Assembly (NCBI GenBank): GCA_963737285.1
Contig: CAVTRT010000003.1
Coordinates: 4,030,001 to 4,094,000 of the forward strand
Source of the DNA: Trebonia sp963737285
GTDB lineage: Bacteria > Actinomycetota > Actinomycetes > Streptosporangiales > Streptosporangiaceae
Direction of reading: 5' to 3'
Length of the DNA stretch: 64,000 bases
Below, in pieces: positions 53,263 to 62,211 of the stretch (position 1 is the stretch's first letter; each line of letters begins with the position of its first letter). Below the pieces are notes generated by a model, which was not told where the DNA came from, ran no database searches, and saw only the letters and a program-made list of their open reading frames with translations. A program made the translations under genes and the position numbers.

Positions 53263-54139
53263 CATGCACTGGACCGACGCCGTCGTGCGACTGCGTCGAA
53301 GTCGAGAACCTGGTGTCCTCGTAACTGTGGCAGCGGTGCGGGGGCACGGTCCGCGAGAGGCCGGCGCAAAGATGACGGTCAACGAACAGTACAGCTGGGG
53401 ATCAGTCGGCGGGGGGAACGTCGAGGCCGTCGCGATCGACCGGGCACGCGAGTTGCTGGCCGATGCGCGGACCGTTCCAGAGCTAATGACTGTCCCGCTG
53501 TCAGAGAAGGCTCCTTTCCAGGGCGCAGTTCAGTGTTGCGGCGGAATCGTTACTCTGTTGTTCGAACCGCTGCCAGTGGTGCCAGCAGTAGCCATTTTCG
53601 GCATTGGTCACGTCGGCTTGGAGCTTGTGCGCATCCTGGCGAGGCACGACATCGAGCTGCACCTGATCGATACGCGTTCCGAACAACTAACCCCCGACCG
53701 GCTCGCGGTACTCTCGGACGCTGCGGCTAAAGTACACATCCACCATACTCGGTTGCTGCCAGAAACCGTTCTGGGCGAGCTCCCACCGGGAACACATATT
53801 TTGATCATGACTCACGACCACGCAGAGGACCTCGCGCTCTGCGACGCCCTACTACACGGCGGCGACTTCGGTTTCATCGGCCTAATCGGGTCCGCAGGCA
53901 AGTGGGCGCGATTCCAGCGCAACCTCGCAGAGCTTGGCCACACGCCTGACTCAATCAGCCGTATCACGACGCCTATCGGACTTCCCGAGATCACTGGAAA
54001 GAAGCCAGCCACCATCGCCGTCAGCGTCGCCGCGGACCTGATTCGTACGATTGAGCAGGCAAGCCCGCCGTTCCAAAGCATCAAATCGCTACGTGTCGAC
54101 AGGGAAAAGTTAGGCGATGAGCCATCAAACGGTGATTAG
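53255..54139 (+). CDS. xdhC: Xanthine dehydrogenase accessory protein
   Basis: 294 residues from ATG 53255, overlapping the xdhB stop; ATG 53264 is an alternative. N-terminal GPREAGAKMTVNEQYSWGSV with GGGNVEAVAIDRAR, middle VQCCGGIVTLLFEPL, and a Rossmann domain VAIFGIGHVGLELVRILARH followed by MTHDHAEDLALCDALL. It protects and inserts sulfurated Moco into XdhB. Last gene of the 20-kb operon; its stop overlaps the convergent ferredoxin by 3 bases. Confidence 0.92.
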   Translation: MPDMHWTDAVVRLRRSREPGVLVTVAAVRGHGPREAGAKMTVNEQYSWGSVGGGNVEAVAIDRARELLADARTVPELMTVPLSEKAPFQGAVQCCGGIVTLLFEPLPVVPAVAIFGIGHVGLELVRILARHDIELHLIDTRSEQLTPDRLAVLSDAAAKVHIHHTRLLPETVLGELPPGTHILIMTHDHAEDLALCDALLHGGDFGFIGLIGSAGKWARFQRNLAELGHTPDSISRITTPIGLPEITGKKPATIAVSVAADLIRTIEQASPPFQSIKSLRVDREKLGDEPSNGD

Positions 54140-54477
54140 GCGGTGATACCAGCCGCCCAGAGATTGCGGTGCTTGGACCAGGCGGCGTCGCCGAGCGGAC
54201 CGTCTGGGCTGATCTTGGCGGGCTGCCCGGCGGCATCGACGATGCTGGGCATCGAGACGCCGCCGGGGCCGTCTAACTTGGCGGGCTGGAGCTTGAGGGC
54301 GAGCACGGGGCACATGGCGACGGCCTTGCGTGCCTCGCGCTGGAGCCGTATCGGTACCGGGCCGGGGTCCACGATCGGGTACCCCCACTCGTCGGGCTCG
54401 ATGAGCTCGGGCGCTACCTCGGCGCACATGCCGTGGCCGGTGCAAGCGACTGGGTTGATCCGCAGCCTGAGTGTCAT
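54136..54477 (-). CDS. 3Fe-4S ferredoxin
   Basis: 113 residues from ATG 54477. Ligand pattern ACTGHGMCAEVAPELIEPDE, with Cys at 12 and 18, and MCPVLALKL with Cys 56: three Cys and a Gly/His position, which fits a single 3Fe-4S (or 4Fe-4S with an outer ligand) cluster. The C-terminal 40 residues extend beyond the usual fold. ATGA overlap with the NuoF-like gene, so it likely exchanges electrons with that protein. Confidence 0.85.
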   Translation of the reverse strand: MTLRLRINPVACTGHGMCAEVAPELIEPDEWGYPIVDPGPVPIRLQREARKAVAMCPVLALKLQPAKLDGPGGVSMPSIVDAAGQPAKISPDGPLGDAAWSKHRNLWAAGITA

Positions 54478-55752
54478 AGCCAGTCCTCGTCGGTGAGCGG
54501 TAGCGCATGGGCGGGCGGCAGCGGCAAGACCGGATGGTCGGCGGTCGCTGAGCACCGGCCGTCGGCGTGCCGCCTGAGCTCGGCGCCGAACACTGCTAGC
54601 GCGCTGCGGACCAGTCGCACTGTGCCATCGGGGTGGTGGCAGGCTCCGCGGCCGGTCACCAGGCCAGCCCACCGCTCCACTGCCTGCACGGTGCCACGGC
54701 GTGGCCGCGGGCTCGCCAGTTCGGCCATCGCCACGGCGATGCGGGGCAGCCCGTTCAGGCACGGGCCGCACTGGCCGGCCGACTCGGCGGCCAGGTAGCG
54801 CGTCACCCGCGCCGTCTCGATCAGGCCACAGGCCTGGTGCGGCAGTACGGCGAGCACGCCGGCGCCGAGCGCGGCATGGTGGCGGCTCAGCGCCTGGTTG
54901 TCCAGGGTCAGGGTGAGCGCTGTCGTCATCGGCAGCCAGGTGCCGTGGTATCCGCCGATCAGCACGGCCGCGCCGCCCGTGACCACGTCCGCCAGGGGGG
55001 TTCCCAGTTCCACCTCGGTGACCAGGCAGCGCCCGTCGGCGTTGACGGTGACCAGGGTCGTGCCGGGATCGGCCGGGGTGCCCTTCTCACGGAACCAGCC
55101 GGGGCCGTGGCGGGCTATCAACGCCAGGTGCGCCAGCGTCTCCACGTTCTGCACGAGTGTCGGCGCGCCGTTAACGCCGCGCTCGCTGACCCGCGAGAAC
55201 GAGAACGTGGGCAGTGCCAGGCCACCGGACACCCGGCTGGCCAGGGCGGTCTCCTGACCCGACAGGAACCGCGGCGGCGCGGTGACGAGCGTTACCGGGA
55301 TATCGTCCGCGCGCTGGGCGAGGCTCCGCTCGACCCAGTCGGTGTGCCGGGCGTCGGTATACAGGAACGCCTCGGCGGCGCCGACCGCCTGCGCGGCCAG
55401 TTGGAGGCCATCCAGGACAAGGTGAGGCGCGTGGTAGAGAAGTGTCGCGTCCTTTGCGCTCGCGGGGCTCACCTTCCGCGCCGTTGGCGACGACAACCTT
55501 GCGGCCCCTGGCCTGGGCCACCGCGGCCAGCTTCACATGCGCCGGGAACGCCGCCCCGCCACGCCCGGTCAGGCCGGCCTCCCTGACGGCCCGTATGAGC
55601 GCCAGGCCCCGGTATCGGGCATGGCCATTGCGGGTGTAGTGGGCGCGCAGGTCCTCCGTGGCGCCCGGAACGGGCGGCAGCACCCGGGGCGATCCGCCGG
55701 CTTGCCGGGACCGCGCCGTCGATGCCTGAGCCAGCGGGCGAGTGCCGCTCAT
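54474..55752 (-). pseudogene. NuoF/SLBB-like NADH dehydrogenase subunit, frameshifted
   Basis: The N-terminal frame (from 55752) reads REAGLTGRGGAAFPAHVKLA then VVANGAEGEP, the FMN/NADH-binding start of NuoF. At the GGGG run 55464-55467 (CCCC on the coding strand) similarity jumps frame to PASAKDATLLYHAPHLVLDG and continues through GTPLADVVTGGAAVLIGG (SLBB) to the cluster region GQCGPCLNGLPRIAV. One C too many explains it; either an assembly error or a real mutation. The first Cys of the usual ESCGxCxxC is Ala. Restored length about 425 residues. Probable electron entry from NAD(P)H to the ferredoxin. Confidence 0.8.
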
Positions 55753-56378
55753 CGCCTTGACTCCCGCGGGATCTGCCCTATCGAGGCTGCCCGCGGTCTG
55801 TGTTCCGCTGCAGCCAGCTCAGCGGCGACCCGGCTCGCCCTCGGCGGCCGGCGCGCTACGCTCAGCAGCCGCCAGGTCACCGCCCCGGCGACGATCACCG
55901 CGCAGCCGAGCGCGATGTCGAGCAGCGGTCCCTGCCGCAGGTCACCGCTGGCGTACAAGCCGTGCAGGAACGCGACCGGCCAGCACAGGTACGCGATCAG
56001 GTGGATGGCACGCCACGCGGTGCGGTTCAGCCGTCCCCTGACCAGGCTGGTCACGATCATCGCCAGGATCATGTCGAAGGCGATGGCACCGAGGCCCAGC
56101 CAGAACCGCTCGTACCCGGAGGTAAACGGGATCACGATGGCCAGCGCCGGGATGTCGACGTAGCTGTCGAGGACCGCGGTGAGCACGTGCACGCCGACGA
56201 ATGCCACGGCCAGCAGCGACAGGTTCCTGTGCAGTTCCGTGACCGCGAACCGGGGCAGGCCGGGCACCTTGGACTGGCGGCTTATCGCGATGCCGATCGC
56301 GAATACCACGGTGAGCAGCACCAGCGCGACGACGCCAGTGGCGCGGCTGGCATACCAGAAAACGGTCGAGTTAGTCAT
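55749..56378 (-). CDS. Ferric-reductase-like transmembrane protein
   Basis: 209 residues from ATG 56378. Five to six membrane segments with pairs of His (VTELHRNLSL, FVGVHVLTAV, WRAIHLIAYL, VAFLHGLYAS) that fit two b-type hemes, as in FRD/YedZ-type domains. No FAD or NADPH domain is attached, so electrons must come from partners, likely the neighbouring ApbE-modified or NuoF-like proteins. Its stop overlaps the NuoF-like start as ATGA. Confidence 0.85.
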   Translation of the reverse strand: MTNSTVFWYASRATGVVALVLLTVVFAIGIAISRQSKVPGLPRFAVTELHRNLSLLAVAFVGVHVLTAVLDSYVDIPALAIVIPFTSGYERFWLGLGAIAFDMILAMIVTSLVRGRLNRTAWRAIHLIAYLCWPVAFLHGLYASGDLRQGPLLDIALGCAVIVAGAVTWRLLSVARRPPRASRVAAELAAAEHRPRAASIGQIPRESRR

Positions 56379-57344
56379 GATCACGCATTCCCATGCTTGC
56401 CGGGTGTGGCCAGCCGCCCACGGTGAGGACCAGCCCGCGGGCGTCCACGAGCCTGGCCGCCAGGCCATGCCTGGCGAGCCAGGCCGGAGCTTGCCTGCCG
56501 CGGATGACGGCGGCAGTGCTGGCGGCGTTGGCATCCGCGCACGTGCCGGCCGTGACCGAGACCGTGCGCCACGTCGCGTCGGCGGGCGATCCGGTACGCG
56601 GGTCGAGAATATGGTGCAGCACGCTGCCGCCACGACGCCAGCGCCGCACTGCGGTGCTGGACGTCGCCAGGCCGCCGTCACGGATCGCCACGACCGCGTA
56701 CGGCCCTTCCGGGTCGTCGTCCGGATCTCCGGTCACGTCCTGGACCCTGATCGTCCAGCCCCCGGCCAGCGGCGGCCGGCCACCGCGATGTCCCCGCCGA
56801 GACTGACCAGCACGCCCTGCCCCAGGCTGCCCGCGATCCGCGCGGCGCAGCGGTCAGCCGCCCACGCTTTTGCCGTGGCGCCCAGGTCGATACTGGCTTC
56901 CGGCGCCAGGGTGAGCACATGGCCGTCAAGCCGCACACTGCGCCAGCCGGGGATCATCGCGGCGAAGGCCCGCTGTTCCAGGACCGGTCCCTCCGGCGGG
57001 ACCTGAGCGAAGTCCCGGTCATAGCCGAGCGCGGCCAGGGCGCCCCCCACCGTAGGGTCCACGTCTCCCTCGGTCAGCGCGGCGGCGCGAAGCGCCGCAC
57101 CGATCGCCTCGGCGAGCAGCGGGCTGATGGTGGCCGGGCGGCCGTCCCTGGGCAGCGAGCTCAGCTCCGAGTCAGGACGGAACCGGCTACACGCCGCGTC
57201 GAGCTCCGCGAGATCGGCTTCGAGCATGCGCCGCGCGTCATCGAGCTGCCTGCCCTCCGCCACCACGATGCGCACCTGCGTGCCGAGGGCCCGCCAGCTG
57301 GCCGCCTCCCACCGCCGCCGCGGGGCATGCTCCATGATCACCAC
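56371..57344 (-). pseudogene. apbE: ApbE-type FAD:protein FMN transferase, frameshifted
   Basis: Start ATG 57335 (or GTG 57344): WRALGTQVRIVV, CSRFRPDSELSSL, then DLGATAKAWAADRCAARI and LVSLGGDIAVAG. Near 56780 similarity shifts to a second frame that continues LAGGWTIRVQDV, GGLATSSTAVRRW, HHILDPRTGSPAD and TVSVTAGTCADAN through the C-terminal catalytic residues. Both halves are intact otherwise, so a single missing base is likely. ApbE attaches FMN to a Ser/Thr of extracytoplasmic redox proteins. The end overlaps the ferric-reductase gene by 8 bp. Confidence 0.8.
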
Positions 57345-57347
57345 TGA

Positions 57348-57746
57348 TCAGCCGATCGACGTGCCACCGGACGTGGCGCTGCTGCTCCCCGAGCCCGATG
57401 ACGGCGGGTTACCGGTGTTAAAACCGCCGGAGCTTCCAGAGCTAGGACCGCTCGGGCTGCTTGAGCCGCTTGAGCCGCTTGAGCCACTTGGGCTGCTTGG
57501 GCTGCTTGAGGCATTGGAGCCTGCAGAGGTGCCGGCCGGGCTTCCCGGGTGGATGCTCGGCACGGCCGGCGGGCGCGAAATGCCGGAGCTGGAGTCGGCA
57601 GCGTGCCGGGCCGAGCCGGGCAGAACGAGCGTGAAGGCTGCGGTGGCGGCGATCCCGCCTACTCCCACGATGGCCGTCAGCGACCGCACCATCGACCGGC
57701 CGCGATCCCTCGCGGCCACGGCCCTGGCAACCCCACTGCGATTCAT
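57348..57746 (-). CDS. Ser/Gly-rich single-pass membrane or secreted protein
   Basis: 132 residues from ATG 57746. Basic N-terminus, one hydrophobic segment (LTAIVGVGGIAATAAFTLVL), then about 80 residues of Ser/Gly/Pro low complexity (SSPSSPSGSSGSSGSS). In related redox clusters this slot holds an FMN-binding protein that ApbE flavinylates; no such domain is seen here, so the folded part may be lost. Directly upstream of apbE. Confidence 0.6.
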   Translation of the reverse strand: MNRSGVARAVAARDRGRSMVRSLTAIVGVGGIAATAAFTLVLPGSARHAADSSSGISRPPAVPSIHPGSPAGTSAGSNASSSPSSPSGSSGSSGSSSPSGPSSGSSGGFNTGNPPSSGSGSSSATSGGTSIG

Positions 57747-57950
57747 GGCGACACCCCCGAAACAGCTGGCGGATTCCTCTGGGACAGCGGACAACCGAAT
57801 AGTTCCGCCGCCCGCAGGACTGGCGGCCTTGAAGCTAGCCGCTGAACATGAAGCTCACGTGAAGCGACCCGGCGGCCGCAAGCACCGCCGGGTGCCGTGA
57901 CTCCCGGTGATGGCTGTCCCCGGTGGCCGGCGCGGGTAGGTTCGGCAAGT

Positions 57951-58619
57951 GTGCGGATCTTGGTCGCTGAAGACGACGAGGGGCTGGGCGCGGTGCTGGT
58001 GCGCGGCCTGAGTGAGCAGGGCTACGTCGTGGACCTGGTGCCCGACGGCGAGACCGCGGCAACGTACCTGGCGGTCTGCCAGTACGCGGTCGCGGTGGTC
58101 GACTGGCGGATGCCGAAGCTGTCCGGCCTGGACCTGGTGGCCCGGATGCGGCGGGAGGGGTCGGCCGTGCCGGTGCTCATGCTGACCGCGCGGGACACGC
58201 CCGCGGACCGGATCGCCGGCCTGGACGCGGGGGCCGATGACTACCTGGTCAAGCCATTCGACTTCGGCGAGCTGCTGGCCCGGCTGCGGGCCCTGCAGCG
58301 ACGCCCGGCCGGCACCCGCCCGCCCGTGCTGGCCCTCGGCCAGCTAGAGCTCAACCCGGCCACGCGCGAGGTCCGGCTCGCCGGCCAGCAGCCCGCCCTG
58401 ACCGGGACCGAGTTCGGCATCCTGGAGATCTTGCTGCGCCGCTCCCCCGGCGTGGCCGACCGGCGCACGATCGCCCTGCACGCCTGGGAGGACGAGGCCG
58501 GCGCGTTCGGCTCCAACACCATCGACGTCCACCTGGCCCGGCTGCGCGCCAAGCTGGCCGGCGCCGGCGTCCGGATCGAGACCGTCCGCGGCGTCGGCTA
58601 CCGGATCGTCGCGGCGTGA
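57951..58619 (+). CDS. OmpR/PhoB-type response regulator
   Basis: 222 residues from GTG 57951 (VRILVAEDDEG); the longer frame upstream is unlikely. Receiver with acidic pocket EDD, phosphoacceptor in AVVDWRMPKLSGLDL and Lys in DYLVKPFDFGELL. C-terminal winged helix NTIDVHLARLRAKLAGAGV through VRGVGYRIV. Stop overlaps the kinase start as GTGA. Divergent from the redox genes, which it may control. Confidence 0.92.
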   Translation: MRILVAEDDEGLGAVLVRGLSEQGYVVDLVPDGETAATYLAVCQYAVAVVDWRMPKLSGLDLVARMRREGSAVPVLMLTARDTPADRIAGLDAGADDYLVKPFDFGELLARLRALQRRPAGTRPPVLALGQLELNPATREVRLAGQQPALTGTEFGILEILLRRSPGVADRRTIALHAWEDEAGAFGSNTIDVHLARLRAKLAGAGVRIETVRGVGYRIVAA

Positions 58620-59839
58620 GGATGGGGCACGCGGCCAGGGTCGCCGCCGTGACCACGGCGGCCATCGCGGTCGTCTACGTGGCCTGCGTCACGGTGCTGA
58701 GCCTGGTCGTCTCCGCCCACCTGACCACGCAGGCCGACGGCCGGCTTGCCGCCCGCCTGGCCGAGCTGCGACGCGATCCTGACGACATCACCCAGCAGGT
58801 AAGCCGTCCCGGCATCGCGTCGGACGGCGATGACGACGACGCCGATGATGATGGCTCGCCGGTCATTGCCTGGCTGGTGAGCGCTGGTGGCCGGGTGGCC
58901 GCCAGCACTCCGGGCGCCCCGCCGCTGCCGGCCAGCCTGGCCACCGGCGCCCGGGACGGGCAGACGGTCACCGCGACACTGGCCCAGTCCGGCGCCTTCC
59001 GCCTGAGGCTGGCCAGGAACGGCACGGGCTGGCTGGTAGCCGGCCTGAGCCTGACCGGCGACCGGCGGACCGAGAGCCTGCTGGTGACGGCCGAGGTCTC
59101 CGCCGGGCCAGTCGTGCTGCTGGCCATGTTCGCCGGCTCCCTGCTGATCGGGCTGCGGGCCCAGGCCCCGGTGGAGCAGTCCCGGCGCCGTCAGCTGGAG
59201 TTCACCGCGGACGCATCCCATGAGCTGCGCACCCCGCTGAGCGTGATCCGGGCCGAGACCGACCTGGCCCTGTCCAGCCCGCGCGAAGCGGCCGGCTACC
59301 GTGACACGCTGGCAAGGATCCGGGCCGAGAGCGAGCGGCTGCGCCGGCTGGTAGAGGACATGCTCTGGCTGGCGCGGTTCGACTCCCAGCCCCCGCGCCG
59401 GGGCGAGGGCCCGGTCGACCTGGCCACCGTGGCCCGCGCCTGCGCTGACCGGTTCCGGTCGGTCGGCCCCGCCATCACTGCGGCCGTCACCGCCGGGCCC
59501 GCCCTGGTCAGCGCCCCGCCCGAGTGGATCGACCGGCTGGCCGGGGTACTCATGGACAACGCCTGCCGGCACGCTGGGCCAGGCGGCCAGGTCCGCATCG
59601 GGGTCGCCCTGAGCGGAAGCCGGGTCACGCTGACCGTAGAAGACAGCGGACCAGGCATCCCGGCGGACCAGCGCTCCCGGCTGTTCGACCGGTTCTCCCG
59701 GGCCACGGAACAGGGATCCGGGGCCGGCCTGGGCCTGGCCATCGGCGACTCGGTGGTCCGGTCCACCGCAGGCCGCTGGGAGGTAGGCGACTCCGCCCTG
59801 GGCGGCGCGCGGATGGCGGTGTCCTGGCGACACGCCTAG
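58616..59839 (+). CDS. Sensor histidine kinase
   Basis: 407 residues. Two membrane segments (about 10-35 and 165-185) flank an Asp-rich extracytoplasmic loop with DGDDDDADDDG, which might bind cations. No clear HAMP. H-box FTADASHELRTPLSVIRAET, N-box VLMDNACRHAGPGGQV, G-boxes VEDSGPGIPADQ and GSGAGLGLAI. Partner of the coupled response regulator. The acidic loop suggests a metal or polycation signal; that is inference. Confidence 0.92.
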   Translation: MRMGHAARVAAVTTAAIAVVYVACVTVLSLVVSAHLTTQADGRLAARLAELRRDPDDITQQVSRPGIASDGDDDDADDDGSPVIAWLVSAGGRVAASTPGAPPLPASLATGARDGQTVTATLAQSGAFRLRLARNGTGWLVAGLSLTGDRRTESLLVTAEVSAGPVVLLAMFAGSLLIGLRAQAPVEQSRRRQLEFTADASHELRTPLSVIRAETDLALSSPREAAGYRDTLARIRAESERLRRLVEDMLWLARFDSQPPRRGEGPVDLATVARACADRFRSVGPAITAAVTAGPALVSAPPEWIDRLAGVLMDNACRHAGPGGQVRIGVALSGSRVTLTVEDSGPGIPADQRSRLFDRFSRATEQGSGAGLGLAIGDSVVRSTAGRWEVGDSALGGARMAVSWRHA

Positions 59840-59976
59840 CCGCACCACCGGGCCTCCGACCTGAGGATGAGCCACGGCGGGCGCTTTTCGTCCTGCAGGA
59901 TGTCGCACTGCGCGCAGCCGGACGCCTACCTTGGATATCACCGTCGGCCAGTCGCGCCACCGTACCAGGAGGATCA

Positions 59977-60486
59977 TTGCCTGCTCAGCTGCCCCAGCCA
60001 GTCGACCGTCTGCTGCGCCTGTTCCGCGTTGACTTCGCGCCCGCGCACCGCCAGCCGTCGGCGGTCAGCGTGCTAGTCGCGACAATCGCCTCCGTCGTAG
60101 GCTCGCTCGCCGCTGACGCGCTGCTCGTGGTCATCGGCCAGGCGGTCTTCCCCTCCACCAAGGGCTACGCGCACTTCCAGTTCTCCGACTACTCGAAGCT
60201 GACCGTGATCGGGGTCGTGATCGCCTGCGTGGCCTGGCCCGTCGTAACCCGGATCAGCTCCGGCCCCCGCTGGCTGTTCGCGCGCATGGCGGTGGCGGTC
60301 ACCCTGGTCCTGTGGCTCCCGGACGTCTACATCCTGGTGCTCGGCCAGCCAGCCAAGGCGGTCGCCGTCCTGTTCGTCATGCACCTGGCCATCGCCGTGG
60401 TCACCTACAACTGCCTGGTCCACCTCGCCAGGACCAAGACCCCCGCCAGGGACCGGGTACCGGTTCCCGCCGGCAGCCGAAGGTAA
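59977..60486 (+). CDS. Four-pass membrane protein (DUF6069-like)
   Basis: 169 residues from TTG 59977, preceded by AGGAGG at 59967-59972. Four membrane helices, with loop QAVFPSTKGYAHFQFSDYSK between the first two; this size and layout resemble DUF6069 proteins. Basic C-terminus. Function unknown; may belong with the downstream receiver gene. Confidence 0.65.
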   Translation: MPAQLPQPVDRLLRLFRVDFAPAHRQPSAVSVLVATIASVVGSLAADALLVVIGQAVFPSTKGYAHFQFSDYSKLTVIGVVIACVAWPVVTRISSGPRWLFARMAVAVTLVLWLPDVYILVLGQPAKAVAVLFVMHLAIAVVTYNCLVHLARTKTPARDRVPVPAGSRR

Positions 60487-60516
60487 CGAAATCAGCCACT
60501 TCAAGACGGTGGCCTC

Positions 60517-60981
60517 GTGAGCATCTCCGTGCTGCTGGCCGACGACCAGCCACTGCTGCGCCGGGGGCTGCGCATGATCATCGAGGCCGAAGGCGACCTC
60601 ACGGTGACCGGGGAAGCCGCGGACGGCGACCAGGCCATCGACTGCGCCCGCCGCAACCCGCCCGACGTCGTGCTGATGGACATCCGGATGCCCGGCACCG
60701 ACGGCATCGAGGCGACCCGCCGCATCATCGCCGCCAACCCCGCCGTCCGGGTGCTCGTCCTGACTACGTTCGACCTCGACGAGTACGCCCTGGCCGTACT
60801 GCGCGCGGGAGCCAGCGGCTTCCTGCTGAAGGACGTGCGCCCCGCCGAGCTCATCACCGCCATCCGCACCGTCGCGGCAGGCGACACGGTCCTGTCCCCC
60901 CGGGTCACCCGCCGCCTTGACGGCGAGCAGCAGGCCCAGAACCTCAGCCGAGGCCAGCGGTCCCGGCCCGCGCCCCGGTAG
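60517..60981 (+). CDS. NarL-type receiver protein lacking its LuxR DNA-binding domain
   Basis: 154 residues from GTG 60517. Receiver is complete: LLADDQPLLRRGLRMIIEAE, phosphoacceptor in VVLMDIRMPGTDGIEATRR, Lys in SGFLLKDVRPAELI. After SPRVTRRLDGEQ, where a linker and LuxR helix-turn-helix normally follow, the protein ends in a basic tail (RGQRSRPAPR). No HTH-like sequence was found in other frames up to 61100, so the domain was deleted rather than shifted. Confidence 0.8.
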   Translation: MSISVLLADDQPLLRRGLRMIIEAEGDLTVTGEAADGDQAIDCARRNPPDVVLMDIRMPGTDGIEATRRIIAANPAVRVLVLTTFDLDEYALAVLRAGASGFLLKDVRPAELITAIRTVAAGDTVLSPRVTRRLDGEQQAQNLSRGQRSRPAPR

Positions 60982-61107
60982 CCCGAGTCCACCGACCTCA
61001 GGATGAAGTGGCCAGCGTAGACCTCCGACTTCCGGAGGAGGCCGCCCGCGGGGGAATCAGCTTGCCGGACGACGACACGCCTGCCCGTGGATTTGTACGG
61101 TCCAACC

Positions 61108-61932
61108 ATGGACAGGGACTGGAACAGGGACAGGGACAGGGACAGGGACTGGGACCAGGGGAGCTGGCCGGATCCCCGTGGCGGCTACCAGCAGCCACCG
61201 CGGCCATACCCGCAGGTCCAGGCACCCCCGCCAGCCCAGCGAGTCGTGCAGCCCCGGCAGGGTCAGCCTGCCCGGCGCTCTGGCGGGGCCGAGGGCAACG
61301 AGCGACTGACCGCGATGACCGGGGCGGTGCTGCTGATCGCGCTGGCCGTCGAGGGCTTCACGATCTTGCGGCTCGGCCGCCTGCTCACCCTGCACGTCTT
61401 TCTCGGCATGCTGCTGCTTGGCCCGGTCGCCCTTAAGGCGGGGTCGGTGGTCTACCGTTTCGCCCGCTACTACAGCGGGAGCGCCCCGTACCGGCGCCAA
61501 GGGCCGCCCGCGCCGCTGCTGCGGGTGCTCGGCCCGGTCATCGTGCTGCTGACGGCGGGCGTCTTTGGGTCCGGCGTCATGCTCGCCGTGGCTGGCCCCG
61601 GCAACGGGCCGTGGCTCATGGTGCACCGGCTGTCGTTCATCGCCTGGTTCTGCGTGATGGCCATCCACGTGCTCGCCTACGTGCCGCGCCTGCCCCGGCT
61701 GCTTGCCGCCGAGGCGCGTGGCATCTCCCTGACGCAGGAGGGTGGTGCCGGCGGGTACGCGGGAGCCGGGCGGCACGCCCGCCGGGCGATGCAGGTCCTC
61801 GGCGGCCGTGGCACCCGGCTGGCGCTGCTGATCGCCTCGCTGCTCGTCGGCCTGGTGATCGCCCTGCTCACCGTGCACCTCGCAGGCCAGTGGCACCCGA
61901 CCGGCATCCCTGGCCACAAGTTCCGGCACTGA
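61108..61932 (+). CDS. Integral membrane protein with cytochrome b561-like helices
   Basis: 274 residues from ATG 61108. The disordered N-terminus opens with RDRDRDRDWDQ from a hexamer repeat, then a Pro/Gln stretch. Four membrane helices carry His at LTLHVFLGMLLLGPV, MVHRLSFIAWFC and MAIHVLAYV, a pattern seen in DUF4405/b561-type heme proteins. The last helix ends HLAGQWHPTGIPGHKFRH. Likely a small membrane heme protein related to the neighbouring redox module. Confidence 0.65.
   Translation: MDRDWNRDRDRDRDWDQGSWPDPRGGYQQPPRPYPQVQAPPPAQRVVQPRQGQPARRSGGAEGNERLTAMTGAVLLIALAVEGFTILRLGRLLTLHVFLGMLLLGPVALKAGSVVYRFARYYSGSAPYRRQGPPAPLLRVLGPVIVLLTAGVFGSGVMLAVAGPGNGPWLMVHRLSFIAWFCVMAIHVLAYVPRLPRLLAAEARGISLTQEGGAGGYAGAGRHARRAMQVLGGRGTRLALLIASLLVGLVIALLTVHLAGQWHPTGIPGHKFRH
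61111..61156 (+). repeat. Hexanucleotide GGGACA-type repeat inside a coding region
   Basis: GACAGGGACTGGAACAGGGA is followed by further GACAGG units and a GACTGGGACC end. It encodes alternating Asp and Arg at the N-terminus of the membrane protein. Because the unit is 6 bp, copy-number change would alter length without breaking the frame. Confidence 0.8.
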
Positions 61933-62211
61933 CCGGCTCCCGGCGTCAGCCGACGGCCCGCTGGTGAGGGTCATCTGGCGTAGCGGCGGCGGCACTGCAA
62001 GATCTGCCATTTCGTAAATGTTATGGATACTGCTGAATTTCCCATGACCCGCTGACAGTTGCGCACCGAAGCTTACAGCCTCCTTAAGAGGCTGATGGTC
62101 GGCATGTCGTTTTGGACATTGCTCAGTAGGCTCACGTCCTGCACCCAGAAGTCCCGGCGGGCGGTTATCGCTTTCGCTCACCGGGTTCCACTCACTGGAA
62201 AGGACACCAGC

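Noticed and set aside
61111..61156. Hexamer tract as a CRISPR or replication iteron
   Set aside because: It is in frame inside a membrane-protein gene and too short.
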